Shown piece after piece: positions 35,301 to 47,300 of a stretch of 64,000 nucleotides of DNA; position 1 is the stretch's first letter, and each line of letters starts with the position of its first letter. The notes under the pieces are model-generated. The model worked only from the letters and a program-made list of their open reading frames with translations, ran no database searches and had not been told where the DNA came from. Both the position numbers and the translations under genes were made by a program. Source of the stretch: Asterias rubens (Eukaryota > Echinodermata > Asteroidea > Forcipulatida > Asteriidae); the NCBI RefSeq assembly GCF_902459465.1, contig NC_047070.1:15092156-15156155 (forward strand). The letters are read 5' to 3'.

Positions 35301-38300
35301 GCTTTTTGGTCTAGGAAAAATGACAAGTTCACATGATTAATTTGTTAGTGTGGCTGAGTGGTTAAGAACACCCTGGTGATGTTTTTAATCAGCAGAGTGT
35401 GGGTTCAAGTCCTGGTCATGGCACTTGTGTTCTTGAGCAAGATACTTTGCCATTAGTGTTTTGGTCTTGGACTGGACATTGAGCTGTACAATGCTACTAT
35501 GTTTAGGTTCATTTACTTCTTGTTCTATGCTCACTCTCTAATAAAGCACATCATGTAGTCCATGTATGGTTTTTGCAAGGAGTTGCAGAAGTACAAAGCA
35601 CATTTGAAGTATTGAGGGTGGATAATGAGTTTTAGAATTAGAACTGATTCAGAATTGTCTCTTTACTTACTCTATGTACGTCCAACATGTAATTAAAATT
35701 CTCAAATCAATGCGTGTGTGTGTCTCGATTCCTTATTTTGTATCGATTAGGCCCAGTCGCGATGACAGTACTTGATATGCAGAAACACTATGCATAGTAG
35801 GCCTACAACATTGAAACCAGTACATATCAAGTTTGTTTTTACGTGGTTAACGCACCGAACTCATTCTCCATTGACCTACTGCCAAGGGCAATTTGAAATT
35901 TAATCATGCATACACTGTAATACAATTAGTTTTGGAAATATTAGGCCGTTATTAAATTCTTGTCGGGACTGTGTAGTAACTTGGTGGAAATATGGTTTTA
36001 TTTTTACAATTTTAATGTGTTCCATATTATGGCAATGTCTGCTAGCTTGCTAATGTACTATCTTATTGTGTAGAGGCCCACATGTATACAGTGTACATAC
36101 ATTTTATTCATCGCACTTCTCAAATTTACCCATAGCACCCTTTGCTTTTGCTGTGGTGCCCTAATAAATTCCAATTTCCACTTTGGCACTTTCCATGCCC
36201 CTTTGTCTGTACAGTACAAATATACACAAATTTTTAGTGTTTATTTCATCTACATGTACCTCCATGGTTATCTGATGAGAGAGCACATCAGAACAAAGGA
36301 ACATGAAGGAAACAATGCTGTCCTCAGGTTGGAATCCTTTGTGTTTGTTTGTGTCCTCTCTCATTTGTTTCATGTGCTCTCTGCAATGTGTATATGAGAG
36401 TGTCAAGTTTTAAAGGGACAAAGAAAAGTCCTTCATGAAGTAATGGCCCAACATGTTCAATATGAGTTACTTCAAAATTGGCATTGTTGTGAAAAATCTC
36501 TGCAGACTGACTGTGTCATTGCATAGCTCCATGGTTATTGTTAGGAACTGTTTGTGAACGGACACATAGTGAATGTATACCCAGCACTTCACATGTAGTA
36601 GCATGGTTTTACATAGCACATAATTCGTACTGCTGATTGTGCTACAATGTCTACATTATGCATTGTCCAGGTGGGATGTGGGTGGGTGCTGTTTGACCCT
36701 GAAAGTAAAATTCTTTGTCAAAACACAGTCATGACATTGAAGGTTAACACATAATTATCTACATGTAGAGCAATGTACATGGTCTAAAAAACAGTACAAT
36801 GATATACACCATGCACATTACAGTACAGTCGACTCTCGCTATAACAAGATTGCTTATCCTGACCATTACATGTACTTCTTCATAATTAACACCAGGAACG
36901 TCGCTAAAAAGGCAGCAAAACAAAGAAAACAAAGCAGAAATGAGATTTGGGACTTTGCAATGTATTCTAACGAGGGTTGGCTGTATGTAGAATGCACAGA
37001 TGTAAAACAACAGCAAGCCTAATTCCGTTGGAATTTTGTGAATTTTAGCAAATAAAATCTGAAAGGGTTTGTCGTGAAAACTTATCAGGAAGCTGAGTGT
37101 TGATGAAAGCTGCACTCTACATGTATCATTCTTATTGATGGAATAAGTTCCAATATATAATGGATGTAAATAACAACCTTTCGTTAATCAGTGTACGCTT
37201 CCTTCACGTGCCTCCAGGGACGAATAATTTGTATTATGTACTGGTTTGTATTTTGTAAACAGGCTGAAGTTAATCAATACATACAACAACGCAATGTAGA
37301 AAATATGGTACACAAAAATTAAAAAATAATTGGCTATGTATCCAAACGCAATTTTTGTCTCCCGATTTTTTTTGCACAAAACATTTAGGCTACCAAACAT
37401 TAGTCTGACACTGTAGGGCTCAAATTTGGGGCGAATATCCTCAAGACGGTAGGGCTTCTACTATATCTCAAATTTTAACTGGACCAGCAATTTATTTTAC
37501 ATGACCAGAGTCAAAATTAGTTGAGCAACCGCTCGATTGCCAAGTTTATGCATTCGTACATTTATGTATGGCTATGGGTATGAATGTGCGTTCAAAACCA
37601 ATTGACCGGTTTTACAACAACTCATTGTCTTTATTGGCGACATAAGACAAGGGAGGTTCAGCTGCACATTCAGCATAAACATGAACGAGACATCAGAAAA
37701 CTGTGTTGATATAAAATCTAGACATGTTTTTTGCATACGTAAAGTTACCATTTTTCACGTCAGGTACGTACGTGCGCGCAGACGTCAATACGTGAGCATG
37801 CAAGGAGCCCAAAGTGGCGACGTCACCCGGGAACAGCACAATATTTTGCCGTTCCCGTTCACGTATTTGCTTGCTAAACGTGCAACTAAACCTCGCTACA
37901 ATCAGCAGAGTGTGAACAGCAGAACAGAACACAAACAAAACAAAGGGAACATTTCTCTTCTCACATTAAAATCTTTTACTTTGTGTGTCCTCGCATTTTT
38001 TTCATGCACTTAATACATGTCAAACAGGGAAAAAGAAAAGTCCTCAGCAATAAATTTATCCTTTTATGGTCCTATAGTTAAAATAAGTATGTGATGCAGT
38101 GTCCCTTTTTTAAAAAACATCCTGCTAGAGGTACTTGGTATTAAGAATTTCAATTTAGAAGTTTAACCACAGTTGTCACAGTTATCGTCCAAGTATTTGT
38201 GAAAGTGGTACAATGTGTAAACAAGTTATTTTCTCTCAGAAATGTTTACAGACCATACACTAATGTTACGAACTTCAATATGTGTGCCAATATAATATGT

Positions 38301-41300
38301 GTACAATACACAGTATGCACAATAAGATGTTTGTTTTGTTGGCAACTTTTATCATCATGACATGCATGATTCATGGACTTGCAATGTATGACTTGTGTAC
38401 ATGTAGGGTCTACTGTGTGGAGGAAATACAATCTGGGTGTTAATGTGGGGGGGGATCATAGGTGTACATTACATATGTATAAGTACACTATACCACTCTA
38501 CATATTATGTATCCTACATGCTGCCAGTATTATGTTTCGTGTATGTTAGTGTTATCATTTTATCATTTATTCCGCCATTAAAATGGCGCAATAAAAACAA
38601 GCAAAACTGCCGGATGGGCTGTGGGCATGGTGGGCTGCTGTGGGCACTGGTCATTTGTACCAACATGTACTGCCCACAAGCATGTTAAATGGTAGAAAGC
38701 AGATAAACCAAATTAAATGTAAGCTATTAAAATATGAGCTTTGCATAATTCATAGTGTATATGGATACAGGTTTTAAAAAAAGAAAAGGAATTTAACCAG
38801 AGAATGGCTGTGTGATGACTAGCGCCCAATTTCATAGAGCTGTTTTAACTGCCGATTTTGTGCTTACTTAGCATGTTTCCATTTCATATCGCTGCTAACT
38901 TAACTGTTAGCACACAAAAAGGCATGCATAACCTGTGCTTACTCACTGTATGAAAATGAGTGACTTTACAGTGCTGTAAGCAGGACTTTGAAATTGGCCT
39001 CTGGTCTTTTTACAACCTTGGTTTCATACCAGGATATTATTTATTTTTCATTTTTACTTATCAAATGGTTCTCTACCTTCCAGACGATATTGTTGCGGTC
39101 CGTCTCCAAGAACAAAGAGCCATCGCCCAACTATGAGGGGGAGAAGACGACCTGTCTCCAATATTTTGACCTGTGGAAGGAAAACGAGCAACTGGAGTTT
39201 GTGGAGCACCTCATCGCTCACATGTGTCACTACCAGCACGGGCAACTCAACTCATTTCTCAAGCCAATGCTACAGAGAGATTTCATCTCAGCCTTACCGA
39301 GTGAGTAATGTGAAGAAGAAGAAATAAAACTAAACTGAGTAAATGGTCAGTATGTGGTGGCTGAGCAGTGAAGAGCATACTGACTGGGCCCAATTTCATT
39401 GCTCTGCTTACTGCCGAATGCTGCGCTCATGATCACCATTCTTTCCTTACAGGGCAAGTGCTGAATTTCTGCGCTAGCTGTGTAAGCAAAGAATGCTTAG
39501 TAACATAGAGTAGGCAAAAAGCCAAAATTCCCTGCTAACCCATGAAATACCTTTGATGTACATGCATGGAATACCCTACTCTTGTAAGCGTCGATTCTTT
39601 GCTTATGGTAAGCAAAACCTTACAATTGAGCCCTGGTGATTTTGGTGAGGGTTCGAGTCCCGGTCTTGACACTTTGTATCCTAAAGCAAGACCCTTGTAA
39701 CCGTTATTGCTTTGTCATTCGGATGGGACGTTAAAGACAAAGGTTAGTTATTGTTTGTGTTATATGGCAGTAACTCTGAACCCCCCCCCCCCTATGAATC
39801 ATGGTCCTTGCATTCAGAACCTTCCTCCTCCCCAAAGGTGTCTGGGCAAGGGTCTGTCCCAAATCAATCATTTAGTCATGTGGTCTTATTGTTAAGCAGG
39901 GATCCTCTAAACAGCATTAGAAATGAGTCCCGATAAGCCTCACTTGCCTGACCCCCCCCCCCCCCCCCCCTTCAAAGAATGGATTAATGTAGATTCAACA
40001 ATGTCAAACCAAATTCATCAAGTACAAAACCTAGTGAAAGTTTCGTTGGCATCCAATGTGGTTTAGGTTACAATGGGATGAATCACCTTTTGCTGCTGAC
40101 CGATAAAGTGAAATAATATTGCTTTCCTTTTCAGTGTTAGCTAAGTCAGGCCTGGAATTATACGAAGGCCACAGAGAACGTGGATTCGGTTGCCCTTCTC
40201 TTGGCCTTTAATGCCATTCACTTTTTTAAGGTGTTTCATGGACTTGGAAAGTTTTCCCATCCTCTTTGGAAACTGAAAATGGCCTTGTTGCACATGCCGG
40301 CATTTGATTAGCTAGAGGTTATAAAATGTAAGAGGGTTGCTCGTTGGCCTATTCTGTGCACTGGCCAAACTAAGCATGCGCTTTTCCATTGCCTCATCAG
40401 TGTTTCACTCTAAAGGCCATGTCACACGAGGCAATTTACTGGCAACCAGCCTCAGGCAATCACTGATAAGAAAATTTTCTTTGCATTTCAGTTTTCTCAT
40501 TATTTCTTGGGAATAGTGCATTGTGAAACAGCTAGAAGAATGTCACGTGGTGCTGTAGTGTTCCTAAGGCAAACCGTGTAAGTGGTTGCCTCCAAGTGGC
40601 CTTAAGCAAATTGACATGGCCTTAAGATAGCTGCGTGATGACGTCAAGGTCCATGCACTATTACCGCTCATACATAAATAATTACTTCATGTACACATGT
40701 AATTTATCCAATACGTGTTCCCATCCCGCCAACAGAAAAGGGGCTCGACCACATCGGCGATAAAATTCTCTCCTACTTGGACGCAAAGTCGCTGTGCGCT
40801 GCCGAGCTCGTATGCAAGGAGTGGAAGAGAGTCATCTCAGACGGTATGCTTTGGAAGAAGCTGATCGAGCACAAAGTCCGAACCGATGAACTATGGCGAG
40901 GGTTGGCAGACAGACGGGGCTGGTGAGTAATGCTATAATCTAAGTGTTTAAGTCTCTTTTATCCAACGACTCGAGAAGACATCAGTCCTGGCCGTCTGGA
41001 CGTCGTGGATCATTAAGATCTGAGGGTCGAGAGTGGCGACACCTCATTACCTTGATTACTAAGGCACACTTTCATATGGCCTGAACAACTTGCTGAGCAC
41101 AAAAACTCCTGCTTCTCAGGGATTGCCCTTAACTTTTCTAGTGACTGGCCTGCAGGACCAGTTAGCTTGTCATTTCACTAGTCCTTTAGCTTTTTCACAA
41201 GTAAATTTGAATAGTTCAGCTTGTTAGCTTGAAGAGTATCAATTGGTATTTTCAACCACTTTAACATGAGGTGAGAGACTTGTCACTTTTGTTTCTACTT

Positions 41301-44300
41301 TCATAACGATTCAATCTATTGGAAAATGAGTGGAACACAAAACTGAATTTGATCTTGGAGCCCCTCTTTAAAACCCAAAAGCGTGTGACTGGTTTAAAGA
41401 TTCAAACTTCTTTTCAATACATCAGGGATTAAACACATGTATGTACATGTGAAAGAAAATTATTGATATAAAGCTATCAGAAAGACAGCCTCTGCAAAAT
41501 TGCAATAACAAATATTCAGTCACAGTTCCAAAAAAAAGTTATAAAATCCCTGAGTTTGGTCACTTATGTAAACTATTTTTATCTCATCAAAAGATATTTA
41601 TAAGTTTGGCCACAGTGGCGCTTTGCCTTCATCTCTTCCGGAGTTAATTTTGCAAATTAGTCAGCTTTTCCGAAGTCATTTTTGCAAATTGACGTACCAA
41701 AATAGCTGGCATTTATGTTTAATTATGCGCTTGTGTCAGCGGATCCACAGGGATTCGCTGAATCTGGCTTACAAGCGTCTGACATTTTTACTCGGACTCA
41801 AAATTCGTCGACTTTCCAAGATCCAGCGACAGGTGCTTACAAATCATTTAGATAAGTTTGCCCATCAATTATTCATTTTAATTTTCTTCTCCTTTTTTTT
41901 CTTTTCCAATCAGGGGGCAATATTTGTTCAAGCCTAAACCAGGAGAGACGCCACAATCTGATATTTATTTTAGAAAGCTTTATCCAGGAATTATTCAAGA
42001 CATAGAGGTAAGATATTAAATAGATAGAACCTAGAACTTCAGAAATTGTTGTGCACCTAAATAAAAGTTAACCCTAAACAAGGTCTTTAAAGGGGAGTAA
42101 TAGACGATGTGACCTCTGACGTCACTTAAAAACCATAACATGACTCGCGCGCATACCGACGGGCAAAACCTTTGTGTTTTGTCAGCCAGCTAGAAAGTAC
42201 ACACAATCTTACCATGACTACAAGTCTTTTTGCCGGCGAAGTATGACGTGTATATTAGTGTTTTTTTCAACAGAGGGCGGTTTTAATGTAAATCTGGGTC
42301 ACCTCGTCTATTGACCCATTTCACCTGACGTCTTCATCAGAAAAATCTTGAATGCGCCATACTGGTGGGCAATTTCACTGTGCGTTTTCATATATAACTC
42401 TATGCATAGAGTATGCTGTGCGTTATGCAGTGAAGTGCGCATTTTAGGCGACGCGGCGTTAATACACGTAAACTTAACTTGCCCACCAACATGGTGAGCG
42501 TGGCACCAGTCGCTGCGTGTGACGCGCCTGCAAGGGGTCAATACGTTTGGTAACAACTCTTAAAATTAAGGGCAATAAAAACTGTTTGTAAGAAGCCTAC
42601 AGTAGCTTTTGATAGAATAAAACAAAAGAAACATTTCACTTCGAAGTAATGTGGTTATGTAACAAAATGTTCTGCTCCAAAATTTAAAGCTGATTGGAGT
42701 TAACATTTTTCATATTGCAAGGGGCACTTTCATCAAAACGTCTATGGGAAACTTCAGAAGGGGCACCAAGGCCATGTCCAGGGGGCAACAAAAGCCAGGG
42801 CCTGCATGCAATTCCAGGCTTGACAATGTTCGATGCAGGTTTTGTCACTTCTTACAATAAATTTGAGATAAAACTGAAATAAAATTTGAGGATGCATGTT
42901 ACTTTAAAGCTTTTTTTCTTCTTCTTTTATAAAATTGAGCTGCAGATTTCTTCAGGATATTGCTGATAACCACACCCAATTAAGACTAATTGATTAGTTC
43001 CAAATAGAAAACTCCCTCGATTCCGAGCATTTGTGTCATGATGCTCAATCAAAAACACATCTCCTAACCCTTTTCTTTCATCATTGCATTGTGTCCTGAC
43101 AGAATATAGAAAACAACTGGAGATGTGGGCAGCACGAGCTTTCCAAAATCCAGTGTCACAGCGAGAACTCAAAAGGTGTCTATTGCCTGCAGTACGACGA
43201 CCAGAAGATCGTCAGTGGTCTACGCGATAACACAATCAAGGTATGCTGGAGGGAAAGAAAATAACAGCGACAAAATGTTACCATAAAAAATGTTTAGTTG
43301 AGCCTTTAGCCTTTGAGAAGGACTCTGCTAGAGTAAATATGTGAGGCCATTAACCTGTTTCTTTCCCTTTTTCCCCCTTTTCATAAAAATGTCAAGTGAT
43401 TGATTTTTGATTGGGAAATAATTAATGTAGACAACTACATGTAAAGGGTGGATTTTAAAAAAAGGTGACAAAGTGAAAGTGAAGGGAATAAAAAGTATGT
43501 ATGCAGAGCCGCCAACTCAACCTGATTCTGCAGAGAGTTCTCAGGAAATAAAGCTGTCTTTCTATGTTCTGATGAACAAATTTGAAAAGCTCCCTGATTA
43601 CGGAAACTTATTTCCTATTATTTATGGGGTTGAACAAAGAATTGACTAGAGTGGGATTCGAACCAAAGACCTCCGGATTAACATGCCGGCGCTCTACCAA
43701 CTGAGCTATCTAGCCCTATCTAGCCCTATATTGGACACCGCCAGGCACCGGCACGTTAATCCGGAGGTTTTGGTTCGAGTCCCACTCTAGTAAATTCTTT
43801 GTTCAACCCCAAAAATCATTTCAAAATTTACCCAGTCAGTTTCCCTTGTGGTTTATATTGATATCCCTTTTATTTACTTACTTTGGTTTACTTTAGTGTT
43901 GAGGCTTGAAGTTACAGCTTTTGCGCCCCTCTTTACTGCATTGGGTCCTGCTCATTACTGCTAAGCAGGGATTTTTAAAGCATTATGTTGTGCTTAAGCA
44001 GCTCTATGATATTGGGCCTAGGATTGCTGTGCTCAAATGCTTACAGACAAAAATTGCACTTGACTTGTGTGTCTCATACAGTACGTCATTCTTTTACAAT
44101 TATTTGTTTCATAATTTTCACACAAGCACATGAAGCACATCGTATCGATAACACATTTCAAAATTTGACTCACTTAATAATCGGAGTGTCAAAATGTAAT
44201 TGATATTAAATTGACCATCATTTTATTTGCTTGTTTGATTTTGATAGATTTGGGATCGCCAAACATTGCAATGTGTGCAGGTTCTCACCGGTCATACAGG

Positions 44301-47300
44301 CTCCGTGCTATGTCTACAATACGACGATAAAGTCATTATCACTGGTTCCAGTGACTCAACAGTCAGGTAAATATCAAGGCCCCGTTTCATAAAGCCTGTA
44401 AGCACAAAAATTTGCTTAGCATGAAATTTCTTCCTTTAATAAAATGAGGATTACCAACCACATTTCCACTTGATTTTCAGGATAAGGAAACAACAGCTGA
44501 ATGCCAACAACAAGCAATAAGCAACAAATTAAAATTTGGTCGGTAATCTTGTTTGTATCAAGGAAGAAATTTTATGCTAAGCAAATATTTGTGCGTACAG
44601 GCTTTATGAAATTTGGCCCAGGGGTCGATTTCACAAAGAGTTAGGACTAGTCCTAACTTAGGACTAGTCCTAGGAGATATTCAAAACGTATGGCTAGTCC
44701 TAAGTTAGGACTAGTAGCTCGTCCTAACTTAAGATAAGACTAGTCTTAACTCTTTGTGAAATCGACCCCAGGTCTTGCAAACACGGATGATACATTCTTG
44801 ACTTGAATCTGAATTCAGACCTTTTATGTCTGCATGACGTGATCAATCTTAATCTGTGTATCAATTTGAAATGCTAAGCCAGGTGTGCTTTTACAATAGA
44901 AATCACCATGGTGTCTTGGCCTTGCATCTTATTCAAGATCTGGTGGTAAAGTCACCGGGGTATGGGCTGGAAACACAGTCATGACATTCATGACCTTGCA
45001 CAAGATGCTTTACTATAATTGCTTCTCTTCACCCAGGGGTTATAAATGGGTATCTGCAAGGATAGAGGTTAATACTGTGTTTGAAAAGCCTTCACAGCAC
45101 CATGGCAGCCCCTGGCTGTATACTCCCAAGGGAGCTGAGAAAGATTACAGAAATGTTATTGGCCCTATGACTAGGGCACTGATGTAAAGTTATTGTCAAA
45201 TGTGCGATATAAGAACTTGTTATTATTATAGTTTAAAGTAATATGCGCAACTGATCTTAAGATGAATCTTTGTGCTTTGTGAGAACGAGCCTTCCTTTAA
45301 TTTTGATTGTCCCATCGTAGCCATTTGAGTGCCCTAATTATTGTAACATCTTGTTGTTTTGTTTGTTTACAGAGTATGGGATGTAAACAATGGGCAGATG
45401 TTGAACACATTGATCCATCACTGTGAAGCCGTCTTACATCTTAGGTTCAGTAATGGCCTCATGGTCACATGTTCAAAGGTAAGTCAGGCTCCAACTTGGT
45501 TTATATTTTGTTTGTGTTCCACTCGCAGGGTGTGTGACAACTGTTGGTGTCTTGATACGAAACTTAGAACAATTGCTAGAGGCTTCCTATCAAGGTCCCA
45601 AATCAGGCTGGTTAAAAAATATAATCCACAACTGTCCTTTTCCCGAAGGATATATTTTGAAAATTTGTGGTGCGTTTTTTTTTACCCTCTTCAGGACCGG
45701 TCAATTGCTGTATGGGACATGCGGTCAGCCACAGAAATCAACTTAAGGAGAGTTCTTGTCGGTCACCGGGCAGCGGTTAACGTAGTGGACTTTGATGATA
45801 AGTATATTGTATCTGCGTCAGGAGATAGAACCATTAAGGTATGTTATGATTACTAAACAGAATGCCTAGTCAGGGCTTGAAAATTTACACAAGACCGCTG
45901 GACCGAGGCCAGTGATTTAAGTCCAGTTGCTCTTCTGTTTTTCTTCAAATGTTGACTTTGAGACTGATAAATGTCTTTCAATTTTGTATTGTATAAATTC
46001 TCTTTGGGAATTGTGATAGGAGGGTTTGGTCAATGTGGTCAAACGCAGTGTGTCTGTTTTTAATTAAAACAACATCAAAGTAAATGTTTTGTGGTTAATT
46101 TTGTGCTATTTATATTAGGCTTTTTATACAAATATTGAGTACATAATATGTGAGTGCATTTTTGCAGAATATAATTACTAGGTGAAGAAAAGAACTGTCC
46201 TGCTTATTAACTGCTACCTGGGCGGAAGGTTAGGAAGTCGACTTCTCATTATCAGTCACTTTCGTTTTTGTACCAAACTAAACTTTTGTTTGGACATTGA
46301 TACATGTAGGTATGGAACACATCAACGTGTGAATTTGTTCGGACATTGAACGGCCACAGACGAGGTATTGCTTGCCTACAATACAGAGATAGATTGGTGG
46401 TCAGTGGTTCATCAGATAACACAATCAGGTTAGTCAAGTCAATATATCTTTGTTTTGTTTTTTTATTTGTTTATTTATTTGGTATTTTTATGAGAGATTT
46501 TATTGCATGACAAGGCCACAGACAGCTGCTTCAATTTGAGGGCTACACATTAACTGATGTTGGCTTCCGACCTTAATCAACTCTTACCAGGGGCCTGTTG
46601 CCATCTACTCCTGCGGCTGAACCAGGGTTACCCCTTCACATAATGTAGGCATGGGCATCATCTTCAAGGAGTCTGGCTCGTAGAGCAGAATGCACTACCG
46701 TCACAATTTGTTGACGAAGCAATTATGGTCAAGTGTCTTTTGGCATTTCTGTCATGACCATAACGCTTCTCAGTTTCAATTTTTGTGGCATAAAAACTTA
46801 TAACTTTTTACATAACCACATTACTTCAAAGTGAAATGTTCCTCAAAATGCTTTATATCATTGAAAGCTGCTGTAGGCTTCTAACCAAATTAATTTGATT
46901 ACCAAACATACACCTTTGCCTTCTGCTAGGGCTAAGGTACATGTATAACAAAACTACTAAGAACAGAGATAGCAGCCAAAATGCTATGTATTGTCACTCT
47001 AGGTATTTAGTGAGCACAAAACGGTTTCCATAGAAGTGAGTTGTATAAACAAAATAAACAATCTCGTCTGTCGTCAGAGACTTACTGTGGCATGCTTATC
47101 GATTCGTTCTCAAATTTTGGCAGGGATCCCAGTATGATTACAGTGACCTCATCTCACAATTGGAGTGAATCACTTTTGAAAACCTCATTTTTTTTTCTAA
47201 TGCGCCACACAAATACTCCAGGCTATATTTTCAACCTATCTGCAATACGTACAGGTGGTAGTGAGTTGACTCAACAGAGCCTGGACTTTCTGCAGGCATG

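Larger units (their letters stand above)
32368..39083. other. BTRC: BTRC intron 1, 6.7 kb
   Basis: AT-rich, with many TACATGTA-like palindromes between about 34.7 and 38.5 kb, a short foldback (32686-32820), an S2 SINE (35341), R-family pieces (34070-34230, 36130-36210), a GACGTCA-containing repeat (37680-37860) and a MITE (38822). I saw no convincing alternative coding exon, but short first exons would be easy to miss. Confidence 0.55.

Noticed and set aside
37681..38013. A 110-residue open frame in BTRC intron 1.
   Set aside because: Its first half coincides with a dispersed repeat that also occurs, inverted, at 58.9 kb, and the reading frame is not kept there.
41623..41937. A 104-residue open frame overlapping the start of BTRC exon 4.
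   Set aside because: The downstream part reads the exon in the wrong frame and the upstream part resembles nothing known; it lies in an intron.
43644..43716. A true tRNA-Asn gene.
   Set aside because: The T stem and one anticodon-stem pair are mismatched, and it is joined to a SINE body with other copies in the window.
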